NCBI GenBank assembly: GCA_029213065.1
Contig: JARGPH010000013.1
Location: 71,827-135,826, forward strand
Reading direction: 5' to 3'
Source: Verrucomicrobiales bacterium
Lineage (GTDB): Bacteria > Verrucomicrobiota > Verrucomicrobiia > Verrucomicrobiales > DEV007
Length of the DNA stretch: 64,000 bases
Part shown: one piece after another, positions 51,415 through 60,967 of the stretch
Layout of the letters: each line of letters begins with the position of its first letter
Position numbering within the stretch: the first letter of the stretch is position 1
Translations under genes and position numbers: made by a program
The notes under the pieces: model-generated
Seen by the model: the letters and a program-made list of their open reading frames with translations, nothing else
What the model was told of the DNA's origin: nothing
Databases searched by the model: none

Positions 51415-54042
51415 TTAAGGAGTGCTCCGATAGGTTTCCATGAAGGCGGCAAGATCAACGAGTTGATCGGCGGTGAAGCCCAGTTGATCGGCTGAGAGCA
51501 TGAGAGATTTGTCCCACATTTTTTTCATGTTCTTGATTCGATTCTTAGGAATCATCTGCTCAACACCGCCGGTCGATACCACGATGTGCGGATCAAGTTT
51601 GCTAAACACAAGCCCTTCGACGACCCGGCCATCTTTCAGATTAACCGCAAATCCCTGGTAGCCGTGTGCGATGCCTCCTGAGGGATTGATGACCGCTTCG
51701 AAGAACGCTTCTTTGCCCTGGTTTGCGACCCAGTCTCTCAAGTCGGGGCCATACTCGACTCCGACTCCGTCAATCTTGTGGCACATTACACAACGGGCTG
51801 CGTGTGCTTTTCCGACGACGGGGTCTCCGGTGATTTTTACGAGTTCCTGCGGCGATGGTAGCTGGGTTGGCGGGCTGTCGGGAACGCTCATCGCTTGAAC
51901 GATGATTTTATCGGGATCGTAAATTCCACGCTCCTTGAGCAGTTCGCGAGTTCCATAGTGGGCCCATTTCGTGAGTCCGCGATTGACGAGCCACCAGGTT
52001 GCATCATTGGCGAGCTCGCTTTCGCCGGTCGCGAGGTCGGCGATCGCATCGACCGCTTCTTTGGAGCCGACGAAGGCCATCGATTCCATCGCAAACTTTC
52101 GTTGTGCCGGTGTCAGGGATGATGCGGTTGATCGAGTGATCAGCGCAGGCACCGCCGCTTCAGGCATGAGCCGCCACGTATTCCAGGTGAAGGCATCGGA
52201 CCAGTTGAGAGCGACTTTGCCGCTCTTCTGATTGAGGACATCCCAGACTTCAGCTTCAATATCCTCTGCTGCGAGTCCGCAGGCTTCGAGGTAGTGGCGA
52301 TCCGATCCGTCAGAGGTCGTGAAGAGTTCAACAACGAGAGGAAGTTTTGCTTTAGGATCCAGGTCCCGAAGAGAGACTGCCACCTCGCGGCGAACCGATG
52401 AGGCGGGATCTTTTACGAGGGCTTGCGCCATTTTAATAACGTCGTGGCCTGCGGCGCGCAGTGAGCGAAAGGCGAGGATGCGTTGCTCGGCGGAGGGATC
52501 CTTGAGTCGTGCGCGGCACGCGTCGATTCCTGATTCACCGAGGTAAGGGAGGAGCCAAACGGCGCGGGCTGAGAACCAAGGGCTCTCTCCATCGAGAAGT
52601 TTGGTAACCGCAGGAAGAGCGGAGGCTCCCGCTGCCTTGAGCGTGTCGAACCCGGCGAGTCTGACATTCGTTGCCGGACTCTTCAGGAGGGAGATGGCAT
52701 CTTTGATCATGTCGCCGCTGAGGGCAGGGATATTCGGTGTAAATCCCTTCGGTGCGATCCGGTAAATCGCGCCTGCAAATGCCTTGTCCTCTGCTTTGTG
52801 TCCTCCGACTCCGGCGTCATACCAGTCGGACACGTAGAGTGCGCCGTCGGCTCCGATCATGACATCCGAGGGGCGGAACATGATGTTTTCTTCACAAGTT
52901 AGGAAGTTGGAACGCTCTCCGAGCTCCACCGCGGCTCCGGTGTCTGAGAGTTGAGGGTGGTAGCTCTGGATGACTCTGGCCCGTGCTTCGCAGCTCAGAA
53001 ACATGCCTTCATATTTTTCGGGGAGTGCTCCGTTTTCGTAAAAGGTCACTCCAGTGGGGGACCCGGGGCCGTGGATGTCTCCGGCGGGGATGATTCCAGG
53101 GTCATCCTGACGCCAATGCGCTCGCTGCATCGACTGGCCGGGACGTCGATCGGTTTGCCAGAGTCGGGTACCGTCTTTTGAGAAAAATCCGAGACTCCCG
53201 CCCTCCATGAGCCACGTATTTCGGCATGCCGGCGGATCATCATTATCGTTTTGAAAAATATCACCGAAGGAATTCACACAGAGTTCGTAGCTGTTGCGGA
53301 ATCCGTCGCCGATGATTTGGAGACCGGAGCCGTCAGGTGCTATCCTTCCCGCAAATCCGGCGCTGTAGGTGTTGCCGTCATCTGAAGGTTTTCCGGCGTA
53401 TTCGGTAGGATTGTTGAACCACTCCGGTGTGCCTGCTCCGCTGTTGTAATAAGGACCGCCGGATTGAAAAACGCGACCGTCTTTATCCTTGATTCGGGCG
53501 CCGCAGTTTCCCTGGTTGAAATACCAGTTCCCGTCGGGGCCTGCCACGGTGGCGTGGAGTGAGTGATCGTGATTTCGCGCGTTGAATCCTGAAAGAAACT
53601 CTTCGCGTGTATCGATGTCAGGATGGAATTTCAGATTACGATCGACGTCGGTGTAGACAAGAATGTGAGGAGGTTGCGCAACGACGATCTTGTTGTCGAA
53701 AACGCTTACGCCGAGAGGGGATATCAACTCCTGATCCTGGACGAAGGTGTGCGATGAATCCGCGACGCCATCATTGTCGGTATCGGCGATCACGACGATG
53801 CGGTCACCTTCTTCTCGCGTCAGGGTGCGGCGGTAGTTGACTCCTTCGGCGACCCAGATTCGCCCGGCCGAATCCGTATCCATGTTTGTCGGATTCAGGA
53901 GGAGCGGTGATTTTGCCCACAGTGTCACTTCGAGGTCGTCAGGGACTTGAAGGTCTGCTGTCGGAACAAACGGGGCGTCGTCGGAGATGACGACACTCCC
54001 CAGCAATAGAAAAAGGCTTTGCAGCAGGATTTTTTTGATCAT
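51415..54042 (-). CDS. PVC-type exported dehydrogenase-like protein: propeller, HEAT repeats, cytochrome c
   Basis: An 875-residue exported protein (MIKKILLQSLFLLLGSVVIS) with a beta-propeller in residues 30-430 (LEVTLWAKSPLLLNPTNMDTD, GADGALYVSDWYDAG), HEAT-like repeats at about 445-700, and a c-type cytochrome with the CVMCH haem site near residue 750 (ARCVMCHKIDGVG). The end, LVDLAAFMETYRS, is the usual terminus of this family. It likely oxidises a sugar and feeds electrons outward. Unlike the copy at 18254-20830 it lacks a discoidin domain. It lies in the middle of the sulfatase operon. Confidence 0.88.
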   Translation of the reverse strand: MIKKILLQSLFLLLGSVVISDDAPFVPTADLQVPDDLEVTLWAKSPLLLNPTNMDTDSAGRIWVAEGVNYRRTLTREEGDRIVVIADTDNDGVADSSHTFVQDQELISPLGVSVFDNKIVVAQPPHILVYTDVDRNLKFHPDIDTREEFLSGFNARNHDHSLHATVAGPDGNWYFNQGNCGARIKDKDGRVFQSGGPYYNSGAGTPEWFNNPTEYAGKPSDDGNTYSAGFAGRIAPDGSGLQIIGDGFRNSYELCVNSFGDIFQNDNDDPPACRNTWLMEGGSLGFFSKDGTRLWQTDRRPGQSMQRAHWRQDDPGIIPAGDIHGPGSPTGVTFYENGALPEKYEGMFLSCEARARVIQSYHPQLSDTGAAVELGERSNFLTCEENIMFRPSDVMIGADGALYVSDWYDAGVGGHKAEDKAFAGAIYRIAPKGFTPNIPALSGDMIKDAISLLKSPATNVRLAGFDTLKAAGASALPAVTKLLDGESPWFSARAVWLLPYLGESGIDACRARLKDPSAEQRILAFRSLRAAGHDVIKMAQALVKDPASSVRREVAVSLRDLDPKAKLPLVVELFTTSDGSDRHYLEACGLAAEDIEAEVWDVLNQKSGKVALNWSDAFTWNTWRLMPEAAVPALITRSTASSLTPAQRKFAMESMAFVGSKEAVDAIADLATGESELANDATWWLVNRGLTKWAHYGTRELLKERGIYDPDKIIVQAMSVPDSPPTQLPSPQELVKITGDPVVGKAHAARCVMCHKIDGVGVEYGPDLRDWVANQGKEAFFEAVINPSGGIAHGYQGFAVNLKDGRVVEGLVFSKLDPHIVVSTGGVEQMIPKNRIKNMKKMWDKSLMLSADQLGFTADQLVDLAAFMETYRSTP

Positions 54043-54075
54043 CGTAAAAAAGATTGTCTGAGGAAATGGGCGGAG

Positions 54076-54948
54076 CTAGTTGCGGAAGATGTGGTCGAGC
54101 GTGGAAAGATTCTTTCGGTAGGCTTCGACGATGTCGGTGCCTTTCGTGGTGGATCCTTCGATGATGAGCCAGTCGTCGTAGCCGGCGGTGACGAGCGATT
54201 CATGGAACTTTTTGAAGTCGACGTCGCCTTCGCCGATGAGACCTTTGTTCTCTTTGCAGTGAACCTGGCAGATCCGTTCCGAACCCAGTTGAATCACTTC
54301 CTCGTAAATGTCGTAACCCATTTTGAGGGAGTTGGCTGAATCGTAGTAGACCTGTATCGCTTCTGAGCCAACGCCCTCGATGATCTTGAGATGGTCATCG
54401 GCGGAGAGGTAGGATTCGATGCCGAGAACGACTCCGGCGTCTTCAGCCTTCGTGATCACCGTTTTCAGTTTTTGAATGACGGACTCCATCAACTCCGGCC
54501 TGCCGTTGATATCGCCTTTTCCGAAGAAGGCGAGGAGGCAGATATGGGTGGCTTTGTCAGGTTGTTCTCTCTCCGTTGCCGCGATGACATCGATGGCATC
54601 GCCCACCCACCTGATAGCGTCAGGGTGCGTCGCCAGTGGCACCTGATTCAGGATTCCCATGCCGAGAGAGGCGATCTGAATGCCGGTCTCGTCGACTTTG
54701 CGGTAGTATTGCTCTCGGACTTTCTGATCGCGAAGATCGAAATTCGATCCCGGAGCGCTGAAGCTGACCTGAAGCCCTTCGAGACCGATCGATTTTGCGA
54801 CGTCAAAGGCGGCGATGTCCTGCTGTTTTTTGATCGACCAGTCGCAGGCCCCGATCGGAAACACGGCCTGTTCCTCTGCGGTTGCGGGGAGGCAGGATGA
54901 TGCGGCGGTTGCGGCGAGAAGTTGGAGGGTGGATCGGCGGGTTGGCAT
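54076..54948 (-). CDS. Exported sugar phosphate isomerase/epimerase (xylose isomerase-like TIM barrel)
   Basis: A 290-residue protein. The N-terminus MPTRRSTLQLLAATAASSCLPATA contains a twin-arginine pair and hydrophobic stretch, suggesting Tat export. The TIM-barrel body (FDVAKSIGLEGLQVSF, VVLGIESYLSADDH, IQVYYDSANSLKMGYD, VHCKENKGLIGEGDVDF) is typical of the AP_endonuc_2/isomerase-epimerase family. The catalytic metal glutamates are likely those in GIES and the final EGST. It probably acts on a free sugar in the periplasm. It is 21 bp from the sulfatase-DUF1080 gene and 33 bp from the dehydrogenase-like gene. Confidence 0.85.
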   Translation of the reverse strand: MPTRRSTLQLLAATAASSCLPATAEEQAVFPIGACDWSIKKQQDIAAFDVAKSIGLEGLQVSFSAPGSNFDLRDQKVREQYYRKVDETGIQIASLGMGILNQVPLATHPDAIRWVGDAIDVIAATEREQPDKATHICLLAFFGKGDINGRPELMESVIQKLKTVITKAEDAGVVLGIESYLSADDHLKIIEGVGSEAIQVYYDSANSLKMGYDIYEEVIQLGSERICQVHCKENKGLIGEGDVDFKKFHESLVTAGYDDWLIIEGSTTKGTDIVEAYRKNLSTLDHIFRN

Positions 54949-54969
54949 GGCTTTGTTAGTGTGGTCGGG

Positions 54970-57456
54970 CTACTTTACGGCGGGGCGAAAAACGATATTG
55001 CGATAACTCACCGCAGTGTGATCTCCCTGGAGGTAGAGCGGGCCGGGTTCGGTGATGTCGGCTTGGAAGGCGCCATTGGTATTCCCAATCACCGGCTCAT
55101 TGTCGATCACTTTTTCCCCGTTGAGGATCACGGTGGCGTGCCGGTCGACAATGGTGATGTCATAGCTTTGCCAGACGTCGCCTTGCTTGCCGGCATTCTT
55201 TAGCGGTTTGATGCGACCGAAGATGGCTCCGACACCCTGAATCCCCTGCATCCTGCTGTCGCGGTCAACGACCTGGGCTTCGTAGGCACCTCTCACATAA
55301 ATGCCACTGTTGCCTCCCGGTGGCACTTTAAATTCGATTGTGAGATTGCCGTCGCCGAATCGCTCTTCGGTGTGGAGATTTCCGTAGCGGGAGAAAGGGT
55401 CGAAGGTCTTCTTCGGCGTTTCGTTTTCGAGGACGCCGTCGACGGCCTTCCACCCGTTGATCTGCCCGGGATTGCTGAGGGTCCAACCGGAGAGGTTTTT
55501 GCCGTTGAAGAGTTCGACGGGGGGACCGAACTCGATCCTGGAGAGGTCGGGGGACTCCGGCATCGGAGGCATCCGTTTTCCTGTGTAAATGATAGGAGCT
55601 TTCCCGGGGGCGGTGATTGTAATCCTGATAGTGTCACCTTCGCTGGTCGCGACGCACCGGCAGAGAACGCGTTCTCCTGTCGGTGGACCGCCGGGAAACT
55701 CCGGCGCTCCCACTTTGTGCTGACGATTGAAAGTCAGTGATTCACTGGAAAAACGGATATCGGTGACAGCCTTGTTTTGACCGACCATCCAGATCTCCGC
55801 TTTCCAACCGTCCGGGGTCTTTTTGATCGGCATCCAGCCTGCCTTGCCGTCGTCCAGCTTCAGCGCCCAGTTTCCGATGAACGACTCTTCGGAATTCACT
55901 TCGCTACTTCTTTTTTTCTCCGGCTTTGGAGTCTTCTTCTTTTTCTTCTTTGGAGTGGTGATGTTGGGACGTGCGACCTTTTCGTCGGGTCCGCGGAAAA
56001 CATAGGGTTCCCACAACTTTCTCGCTTCCTCCCATTCCTCGAGAGAGCGGGTCGGATACCAGCCGGGCCAGCCCGTGGTGTTGAAGTCATAGTTTGCCTG
56101 GTTGGCCGCGACCCATTTTTCCACGGTCGGAGCGCTCAGGTTTTCGGGGAAGACGTTAAGGGCCCGGAACTCATCTGAGACTCCCTTGTCGAGAATGACT
56201 TCGGTTCGCCATTTCTCAAGTTCGGCAAGGAGCCCGGCCTTTACCTCTGCGTAGTCGGGATCGTTGGCTACGTTTTTAACTTCATAAGGATCCTTTTTGA
56301 GATCGAAGAGTTCGATCTCAGGTTTTGAGGGCGCGAAGAACGCGGCCTGCTCCGGGGTGAGTTTCCCCTTGAGGTTCATCACGTTCATCTCTGCGAGAAC
56401 GGGGTAAGCGCCTTCCTTGTAGTGGTTGTATTGGCACCAGGCACGCTCCGGCATGAGGTTGAGGATCAGTTTGTGATCCTGAGAGCGAATCGCCCGCATC
56501 GCGTCGTGGGTCTCGTCCATTTTGTCGCGGGCTGCGAAGACATATTTGCGATGGGTGATCGCGTCGCTGAGAAGGCTCTTCCCGTGAAGCGGAACCGGCG
56601 GAGTGATCCCGGCGGCTTCGAGAATGGTGGCTCCGATGTCGATCGACATGACGAGATCGTTGCTCACTTGAGCGGGGGCGACTTTTCCGGGCCAGCGCAT
56701 GATCATGGGAATGCGGATGCCGCCATCGTAGAGAAATTGTTTCCCGCGAATGTGGCAGCGACCGTGATCCCCGATGAAGAAAACGATGGTGTTGTCGCGG
56801 AGACCTTCATCATCGAGTCGCTTCAAAATTTCCCCGACCTCGCGATCGACGAGTTGCATTTGCTCGAGCCCGTTGGCCCAGTCGCGACGAACGAAGTCCG
56901 TGTCAGGGTAGTAAGGGGGAATCTCAACGTCTTCGATCGCGATGGGGCGCTGCGGATCGCGGTTCCAGGCGCGATGGGTTCCTCCGAAGGTGATGCGCGC
57001 AAAGAACGGCTGGCCCTCTTTTCGATCCGCCCAGTCTTCGCCCATGAAGAGTTCGCTTTTCCCGTCGGGCAGAAAGTTGCAATCCGTTTTATAGCTCATC
57101 AGCGCCGTGTAGTAGCCGGCCTCGGCGAAGAGATGAGGGATCGGCTTCACGCCGTGCGGGAGTGGTTTCTTGTCGTGCTCGCGGTGCTGGTTGGCTTCGA
57201 TGTAATTCTGGTGAAAGCCGGTCATCATCGCCGATCGTGAGGTCGAGCAAACTGGCGATGTTGTGAAGGCGTGTTCGTAGCGAATTCCTTCAGAGGCGAG
57301 CTGATCGACATGCGGGGTGTCGATGCCTTTGGTGCCGTAGCAGGAAAGATCAGGCGACCAATCCTCGATCGTGATCCAGAGGATGTTCGGGCGTTCGGCG
57401 GCCGTCGTAATCGAGCAGGCGAGGATGAGTGCGAGAAGGGTTGAAACTAACTTCAT
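54970..57456 (-). CDS. Exported sulfatase-DUF1080 fusion with poly-Lys linker, CSTSR active site
   Basis: An 828-residue fusion. A signal peptide (MKLVSTLLALILACSITTAA) leads into a sulfatase of about 490 residues (NILWITIEDWSPDLSCYG, FFIGDHGRCHIRGKQFLYDGG). Its active-site sequence is VCSTSRSAM; Cys70 is followed by Thr where Pro or Ala is usual. A lysine-rich linker (KKKKKKTPKPEKK) lies near residue 507. A middle beta segment follows, and from about residue 640 a DUF1080 (3-keto-disaccharide hydrolase) domain (ELFNGKNLSGWTL, VPPGGNSGIYVRGAYEAQV, WQSYDITIVDRHATVILNGE). It is the first gene of the minus-strand operon, ending 21 bp before the isomerase. Confidence 0.9.
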   Translation of the reverse strand: MKLVSTLLALILACSITTAAERPNILWITIEDWSPDLSCYGTKGIDTPHVDQLASEGIRYEHAFTTSPVCSTSRSAMMTGFHQNYIEANQHREHDKKPLPHGVKPIPHLFAEAGYYTALMSYKTDCNFLPDGKSELFMGEDWADRKEGQPFFARITFGGTHRAWNRDPQRPIAIEDVEIPPYYPDTDFVRRDWANGLEQMQLVDREVGEILKRLDDEGLRDNTIVFFIGDHGRCHIRGKQFLYDGGIRIPMIMRWPGKVAPAQVSNDLVMSIDIGATILEAAGITPPVPLHGKSLLSDAITHRKYVFAARDKMDETHDAMRAIRSQDHKLILNLMPERAWCQYNHYKEGAYPVLAEMNVMNLKGKLTPEQAAFFAPSKPEIELFDLKKDPYEVKNVANDPDYAEVKAGLLAELEKWRTEVILDKGVSDEFRALNVFPENLSAPTVEKWVAANQANYDFNTTGWPGWYPTRSLEEWEEARKLWEPYVFRGPDEKVARPNITTPKKKKKKTPKPEKKRSSEVNSEESFIGNWALKLDDGKAGWMPIKKTPDGWKAEIWMVGQNKAVTDIRFSSESLTFNRQHKVGAPEFPGGPPTGERVLCRCVATSEGDTIRITITAPGKAPIIYTGKRMPPMPESPDLSRIEFGPPVELFNGKNLSGWTLSNPGQINGWKAVDGVLENETPKKTFDPFSRYGNLHTEERFGDGNLTIEFKVPPGGNSGIYVRGAYEAQVVDRDSRMQGIQGVGAIFGRIKPLKNAGKQGDVWQSYDITIVDRHATVILNGEKVIDNEPVIGNTNGAFQADITEPGPLYLQGDHTAVSYRNIVFRPAVK

Positions 57457-57677
57457 GAGTTTAGAATTATAAAAAAAGAATAGGGGCGGCCTTGTGGGCA
57501 GGGTGAAGGTTTGCGGAAGGTTTTACCAGTATCGTCTTAAGTTTGAAGGGGGCGTCTTGCGCAAAGGAGCCCCCACCCGTAATACTCCCGGCATCCTCAA
57601 GACCTGCCGAAATTGGGCGAAAACGGGATTTTACGGTTAGGATTCGGGGCTTGAGGCAGTGATGAGGTGATAAATCA
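57457..57677. promoter_or_regulatory. Divergent promoter region of two sulfatase operons
   Basis: Gene-free space between divergent sulfatase genes. On the minus strand a TATAAT (57466-57471) lies only 10 bases from the start codon, so that mRNA may be nearly leaderless. On the plus strand GAGGTGAT precedes the sulfatase ATG at 57678 by about 6 bases. Confidence 0.4.
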
Positions 57678-59219
57678 ATGATTTTGAGCCTGATGAAAAG
57701 AACGATGAACTCCGCTGTGATTGCGATCCTGCTTGCGATGAACTTCGCGCTAACCGGTTTCTCGATAGCTCAATCGGCTCCTGCGAAACCCAATATTGTG
57801 CTTATTTTCTGCGACGATCTCGGCTATGCCGATGTCGGCTTCAATGCTGAACTGTTCGGAGTCGAGACGGACGTGGTCACTCCGCACATCGATGCATTGG
57901 CGAAGGGCGGAACGATCTTCAAGCAGGCCTACGTGGCGCATCCCTTTTGCGGTCCGAGCCGCATGGCGTTGTTGTCAGGGCGGATGCCCCATAGCTATGG
58001 AGGACAGAAGAATCTACCGGATGTGTCGAAGAATCTGGAGAACTACAATGACCTCGGAATTCCTGAGAACGAAACGCTCATGAGCACGGTGCTGAAGGAT
58101 GGTGGGTATGCGACCGCGTGCATCGGGAAATGGCATGTCGGATCGTCGAAGCCCTTTCATCCCAACACGCGGGGCTTTGATGAGTTCTATGGCTTTGTCG
58201 GAGGCGGGCATCAGTATTATCCCTCGATCTCGGATAAGGTGGAGCCGAAGATCAACGACTATCAGTATTTTATCGAGCGCAACGGGGAGCCGTTTAAGTC
58301 ACCGGAGGGCGCGTATCTCACGGATATGCTTTCAGGAGCGGGATCGAAATTTATCGCGACGCGAGCAAGTGAGGAAAAACCGTTTTTTCTCTACATGGCC
58401 TACAATGCCCCTCATTCGCCCTTGCACGGGAAAACGGAGGATTTGCAGCATTTGTATCCCGATCACCAACCGGCGAATCCGGGCAATGGAATCAATTTTT
58501 CCGACTACGAAAAGCGTCAGAATTATGTCGCGATGATGTATGCGGTCGACCGCGGAGTGGGGGAAATCGTCGATGCGATCAAAGATCCCAATGGCGACGG
58601 GAAGACCGACGATTCTGTGATGGAAAATACCCTGATCGTTTTTCTCAGCGACAACGGAGGGAAAATTGCACAGGCGGCGAACAACGCGCCTTTGCAGGAT
58701 GACAAAGGCTCAACACTTGAAGGAGGCATTCGCGTGCCGATGTTTATGCATTGGTCAGGGAACGTCCCTGCCGGAGCGGTCTTCGACCATCCCGTTCTCG
58801 CACTCGATTTTTATCCAACCTTCGCAGGTTTGGCAGGCGCTGAAATTCCTGAGGAGAAAGTGCTCGATGGGAAAGACATCTGGAAGGATTTTCTGGCAGG
58901 AAAGGATCCACACTCTGATGAACCGATTTTCTGGCTGCGTCACCACGGCGTCGGGAACGAAATATCGATACGTCAGGGGAATCTGAAAGCGTATCGAAAG
59001 AACTATTCCGCCTGGAAGGTCTACGATATGACGAGCGATTTTTCAGAGTCTCACGACCTTGCGAAGGAGAATGACGATATGCTCAATGCACTGATCGAGC
59101 GCGGACGGCAGTGGAGCGGGACATTGAAAGAGCCGCAGTGGTTCGATACCGAAGCGGGTATGAAAATCTGGTTTAAAAACGAGATGCCGCAGTATGAGCG
59201 ATCGTTTCGGCGACGTTGA
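57678..59219 (+). CDS. Exported sulfatase (CGPSR)
   Basis: A 513-residue sulfatase. The ATG at 57678 is preceded by GAGGTGAT; the later Met at residue 6 is an alternative. The signal peptide runs to about residue 31 (AILLAMNFALTGFSIAQ). NIVLIFCDDLGYADVGFNAE carries metal residues; CGPSR starts at Cys91; GKWHVGSS and FLSDNGGKIAQAAN complete the signatures. A NGDGKTDDS stretch could bind calcium. Substrate unknown. Its stop codon lies only 2 bp from that of the next, convergent sulfatase. Confidence 0.93.
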   Translation: MILSLMKRTMNSAVIAILLAMNFALTGFSIAQSAPAKPNIVLIFCDDLGYADVGFNAELFGVETDVVTPHIDALAKGGTIFKQAYVAHPFCGPSRMALLSGRMPHSYGGQKNLPDVSKNLENYNDLGIPENETLMSTVLKDGGYATACIGKWHVGSSKPFHPNTRGFDEFYGFVGGGHQYYPSISDKVEPKINDYQYFIERNGEPFKSPEGAYLTDMLSGAGSKFIATRASEEKPFFLYMAYNAPHSPLHGKTEDLQHLYPDHQPANPGNGINFSDYEKRQNYVAMMYAVDRGVGEIVDAIKDPNGDGKTDDSVMENTLIVFLSDNGGKIAQAANNAPLQDDKGSTLEGGIRVPMFMHWSGNVPAGAVFDHPVLALDFYPTFAGLAGAEIPEEKVLDGKDIWKDFLAGKDPHSDEPIFWLRHHGVGNEISIRQGNLKAYRKNYSAWKVYDMTSDFSESHDLAKENDDMLNALIERGRQWSGTLKEPQWFDTEAGMKIWFKNEMPQYERSFRRR

Positions 59220-59221
59220 TT

Positions 59222-60664
59222 TTACTTCGCCAGTTCCGGCATCGGAGCACCAATCTCATTCCGCCAGTCGGCGAGATCTTTCGTGAGTTGTGCTTTGATT
59301 TCAGGGTGCCTTTCGCTGAGGTCGTTTTGTTCTTCGAGGTCGGAAGCGAGGTTGAAAAGCTGAGCGTCGCCATGCTCCCAGAATTCGATTAACTTCCAGT
59401 CACCTTTACGGATCGCGCCTCCGGGAGACCATCCGGAACCGTGGTAGTGCGGGTAGTGCCAATGGAGCGATCGCTCTTTAACCTGAGCCGGAGACATAAG
59501 GAGGTCGACGATGCTCTCTCCGTCGATCTGAATCTCCGGTGAGCTCTCAATTCCTGCGAGCTCGAGAATCGTCGGGAGAAAGTCAGTGCTCATGACCGGT
59601 GAATCGCACTTCCCACCCGGAGCCGTGATGCCGGGTGCCCGCACGATCGTGGCTTCGTGAATGCCGCCTTCGTAGAGCCAGCCTTTTCCGGAGCGGAGGG
59701 GAAGATTACAGCCGGGGCCGACTTTGCTGCCGGGATCATTGGATTTCTGTTTGGCTCCGAAGGAGGGTGGGCGCGTGCAGAGACCGCCATTGTCAGAAAA
59801 GAAAATGACAACGGTGTCGTCCGCGATGTTCAAATCATCGAGTTTTTTCAAGATGGATCCGACGCTGTCGTCGACTGCTGCCACCATCGAGGCAAGCTCG
59901 GGATTGTCCTGTCGTGCCCGGGAAACGCCGTCCCGCGTTTTGATCGTTGGAGTGTCGCCTTCGAGTGCGTTCGCCGCAGCCTGATACTTATCGATGTGTT
60001 TTTGGTAGGGTTGAATCGGCGTGTGAACATTGTAGTAGGACAGGTAGACGAGGAATGGCGCATCGCCTTTGCTCTGTTCTTCGATGTAGGCGTTGGTCTC
60101 GGCGGTGAGTCGTTCCGTCAGGTAGTTATCGTCTTTCTTTGATTTGAGGTTGGGATTGTTCCAGGGCGCGTAGTAGCCGCCTTTCGGGCCTCCGGCTTCG
60201 TGGCCGCCGATGTTGATGTCGAATCCCTGATCTGTCGGGTAGTAACCTTCTCCTCCAAGGTGCCATTTTCCGGCGAAGAAGGTTTTGTATCCGTTCTCTT
60301 TGAGCGTTTCCGCGATCGTGACTTCTTCAAGGGCGAGATTGTCGCGGTCTTCGAGTTTTTGGAATTTTCCGGTGGTGCGGTTTCCCGGAATCCAATCGGT
60401 GATGTTGACGCGAACGGGGTGACGACCGGTGAGGATGCTGGCTCGTGTCGGGGAGCAGACAGAGGCGGCTGCGTATCCATTCGTGAACTGAACGCCGGAT
60501 TTCGCGAAGGCATCGATGTTCGGCGTCTTGTGAAAGGAGCTGCCGTTGTAGCCGACATCAGCCCATCCAAGGTCGTCAACGAGAAAGAAGACAAAATTCG
60601 GGCCTTTGGCGGAGGCTCCAAATGGCAAGGTGAGGAGAAAGCAAAAGAGTAAAAGTCGTTTCAT
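59222..60664 (-). CDS. Exported sulfatase (CSPTR)
   Basis: A 480-residue sulfatase with signal peptide ([19 protein letters not shown]). [20 protein letters not shown] carries the metal aspartates; CSPTR starts at Cys70. [12 protein letters not shown] and [13 protein letters not shown] are the other signatures. It resembles the N-acetylgalactosamine/choline-type sulfatase group by eye. It converges on the previous sulfatase, so the two may be separate transcription units. A 303-bp gene-free stretch lies upstream. Confidence 0.93.
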   Translation of the reverse strand: MKRLLLFCFLLTLPFGASAKGPNFVFFLVDDLGWADVGYNGSSFHKTPNIDAFAKSGVQFTNGYAAASVCSPTRASILTGRHPVRVNITDWIPGNRTTGKFQKLEDRDNLALEEVTIAETLKENGYKTFFAGKWHLGGEGYYPTDQGFDINIGGHEAGGPKGGYYAPWNNPNLKSKKDDNYLTERLTAETNAYIEEQSKGDAPFLVYLSYYNVHTPIQPYQKHIDKYQAAANALEGDTPTIKTRDGVSRARQDNPELASMVAAVDDSVGSILKKLDDLNIADDTVVIFFSDNGGLCTRPPSFGAKQKSNDPGSKVGPGCNLPLRSGKGWLYEGGIHEATIVRAPGITAPGGKCDSPVMSTDFLPTILELAGIESSPEIQIDGESIVDLLMSPAQVKERSLHWHYPHYHGSGWSPGGAIRKGDWKLIEFWEHGDAQLFNLASDLEEQNDLSERHPEIKAQLTKDLADWRNEIGAPMPELAK

Positions 60665-60967
60665 GATGAAGGGCGTTTGAGGTTCAACAGGGTATCGTCG
60701 GAGACTTGACCCTGTCGAGTCTGCTGGAGAGGCTTCTTTCCGGACCTACTCCCGGTCGCGGTGAATGTTGTCGATTAAAATTCGGAATGCCCACGGCGAG
60801 TTCACCGGACAGGCTGTGCTGAGAAATGCTCGAGCAGTTTCTCTACGGGGTGGAAAAGTAGAGGAATCTGTGAAGATTTCTTTCTTCGAGGGGAGGTCTG
60901 ATAGACTGGGCGGACGGCAGGGGGAGGCTGCCTCTTTCCGATTGTGTTTGGGGGGGCATCCTTTTTC
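60665..60967. other. Gene-free stretch before the isomerase operon end
   Basis: No gene is supported. The only small features are a GC-rich GAGGC/GCCTC pair near 60930 and a run of seven G near 60950. It separates a sulfatase promoter from the end of the minus-strand isomerase operon. Confidence 0.4.
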
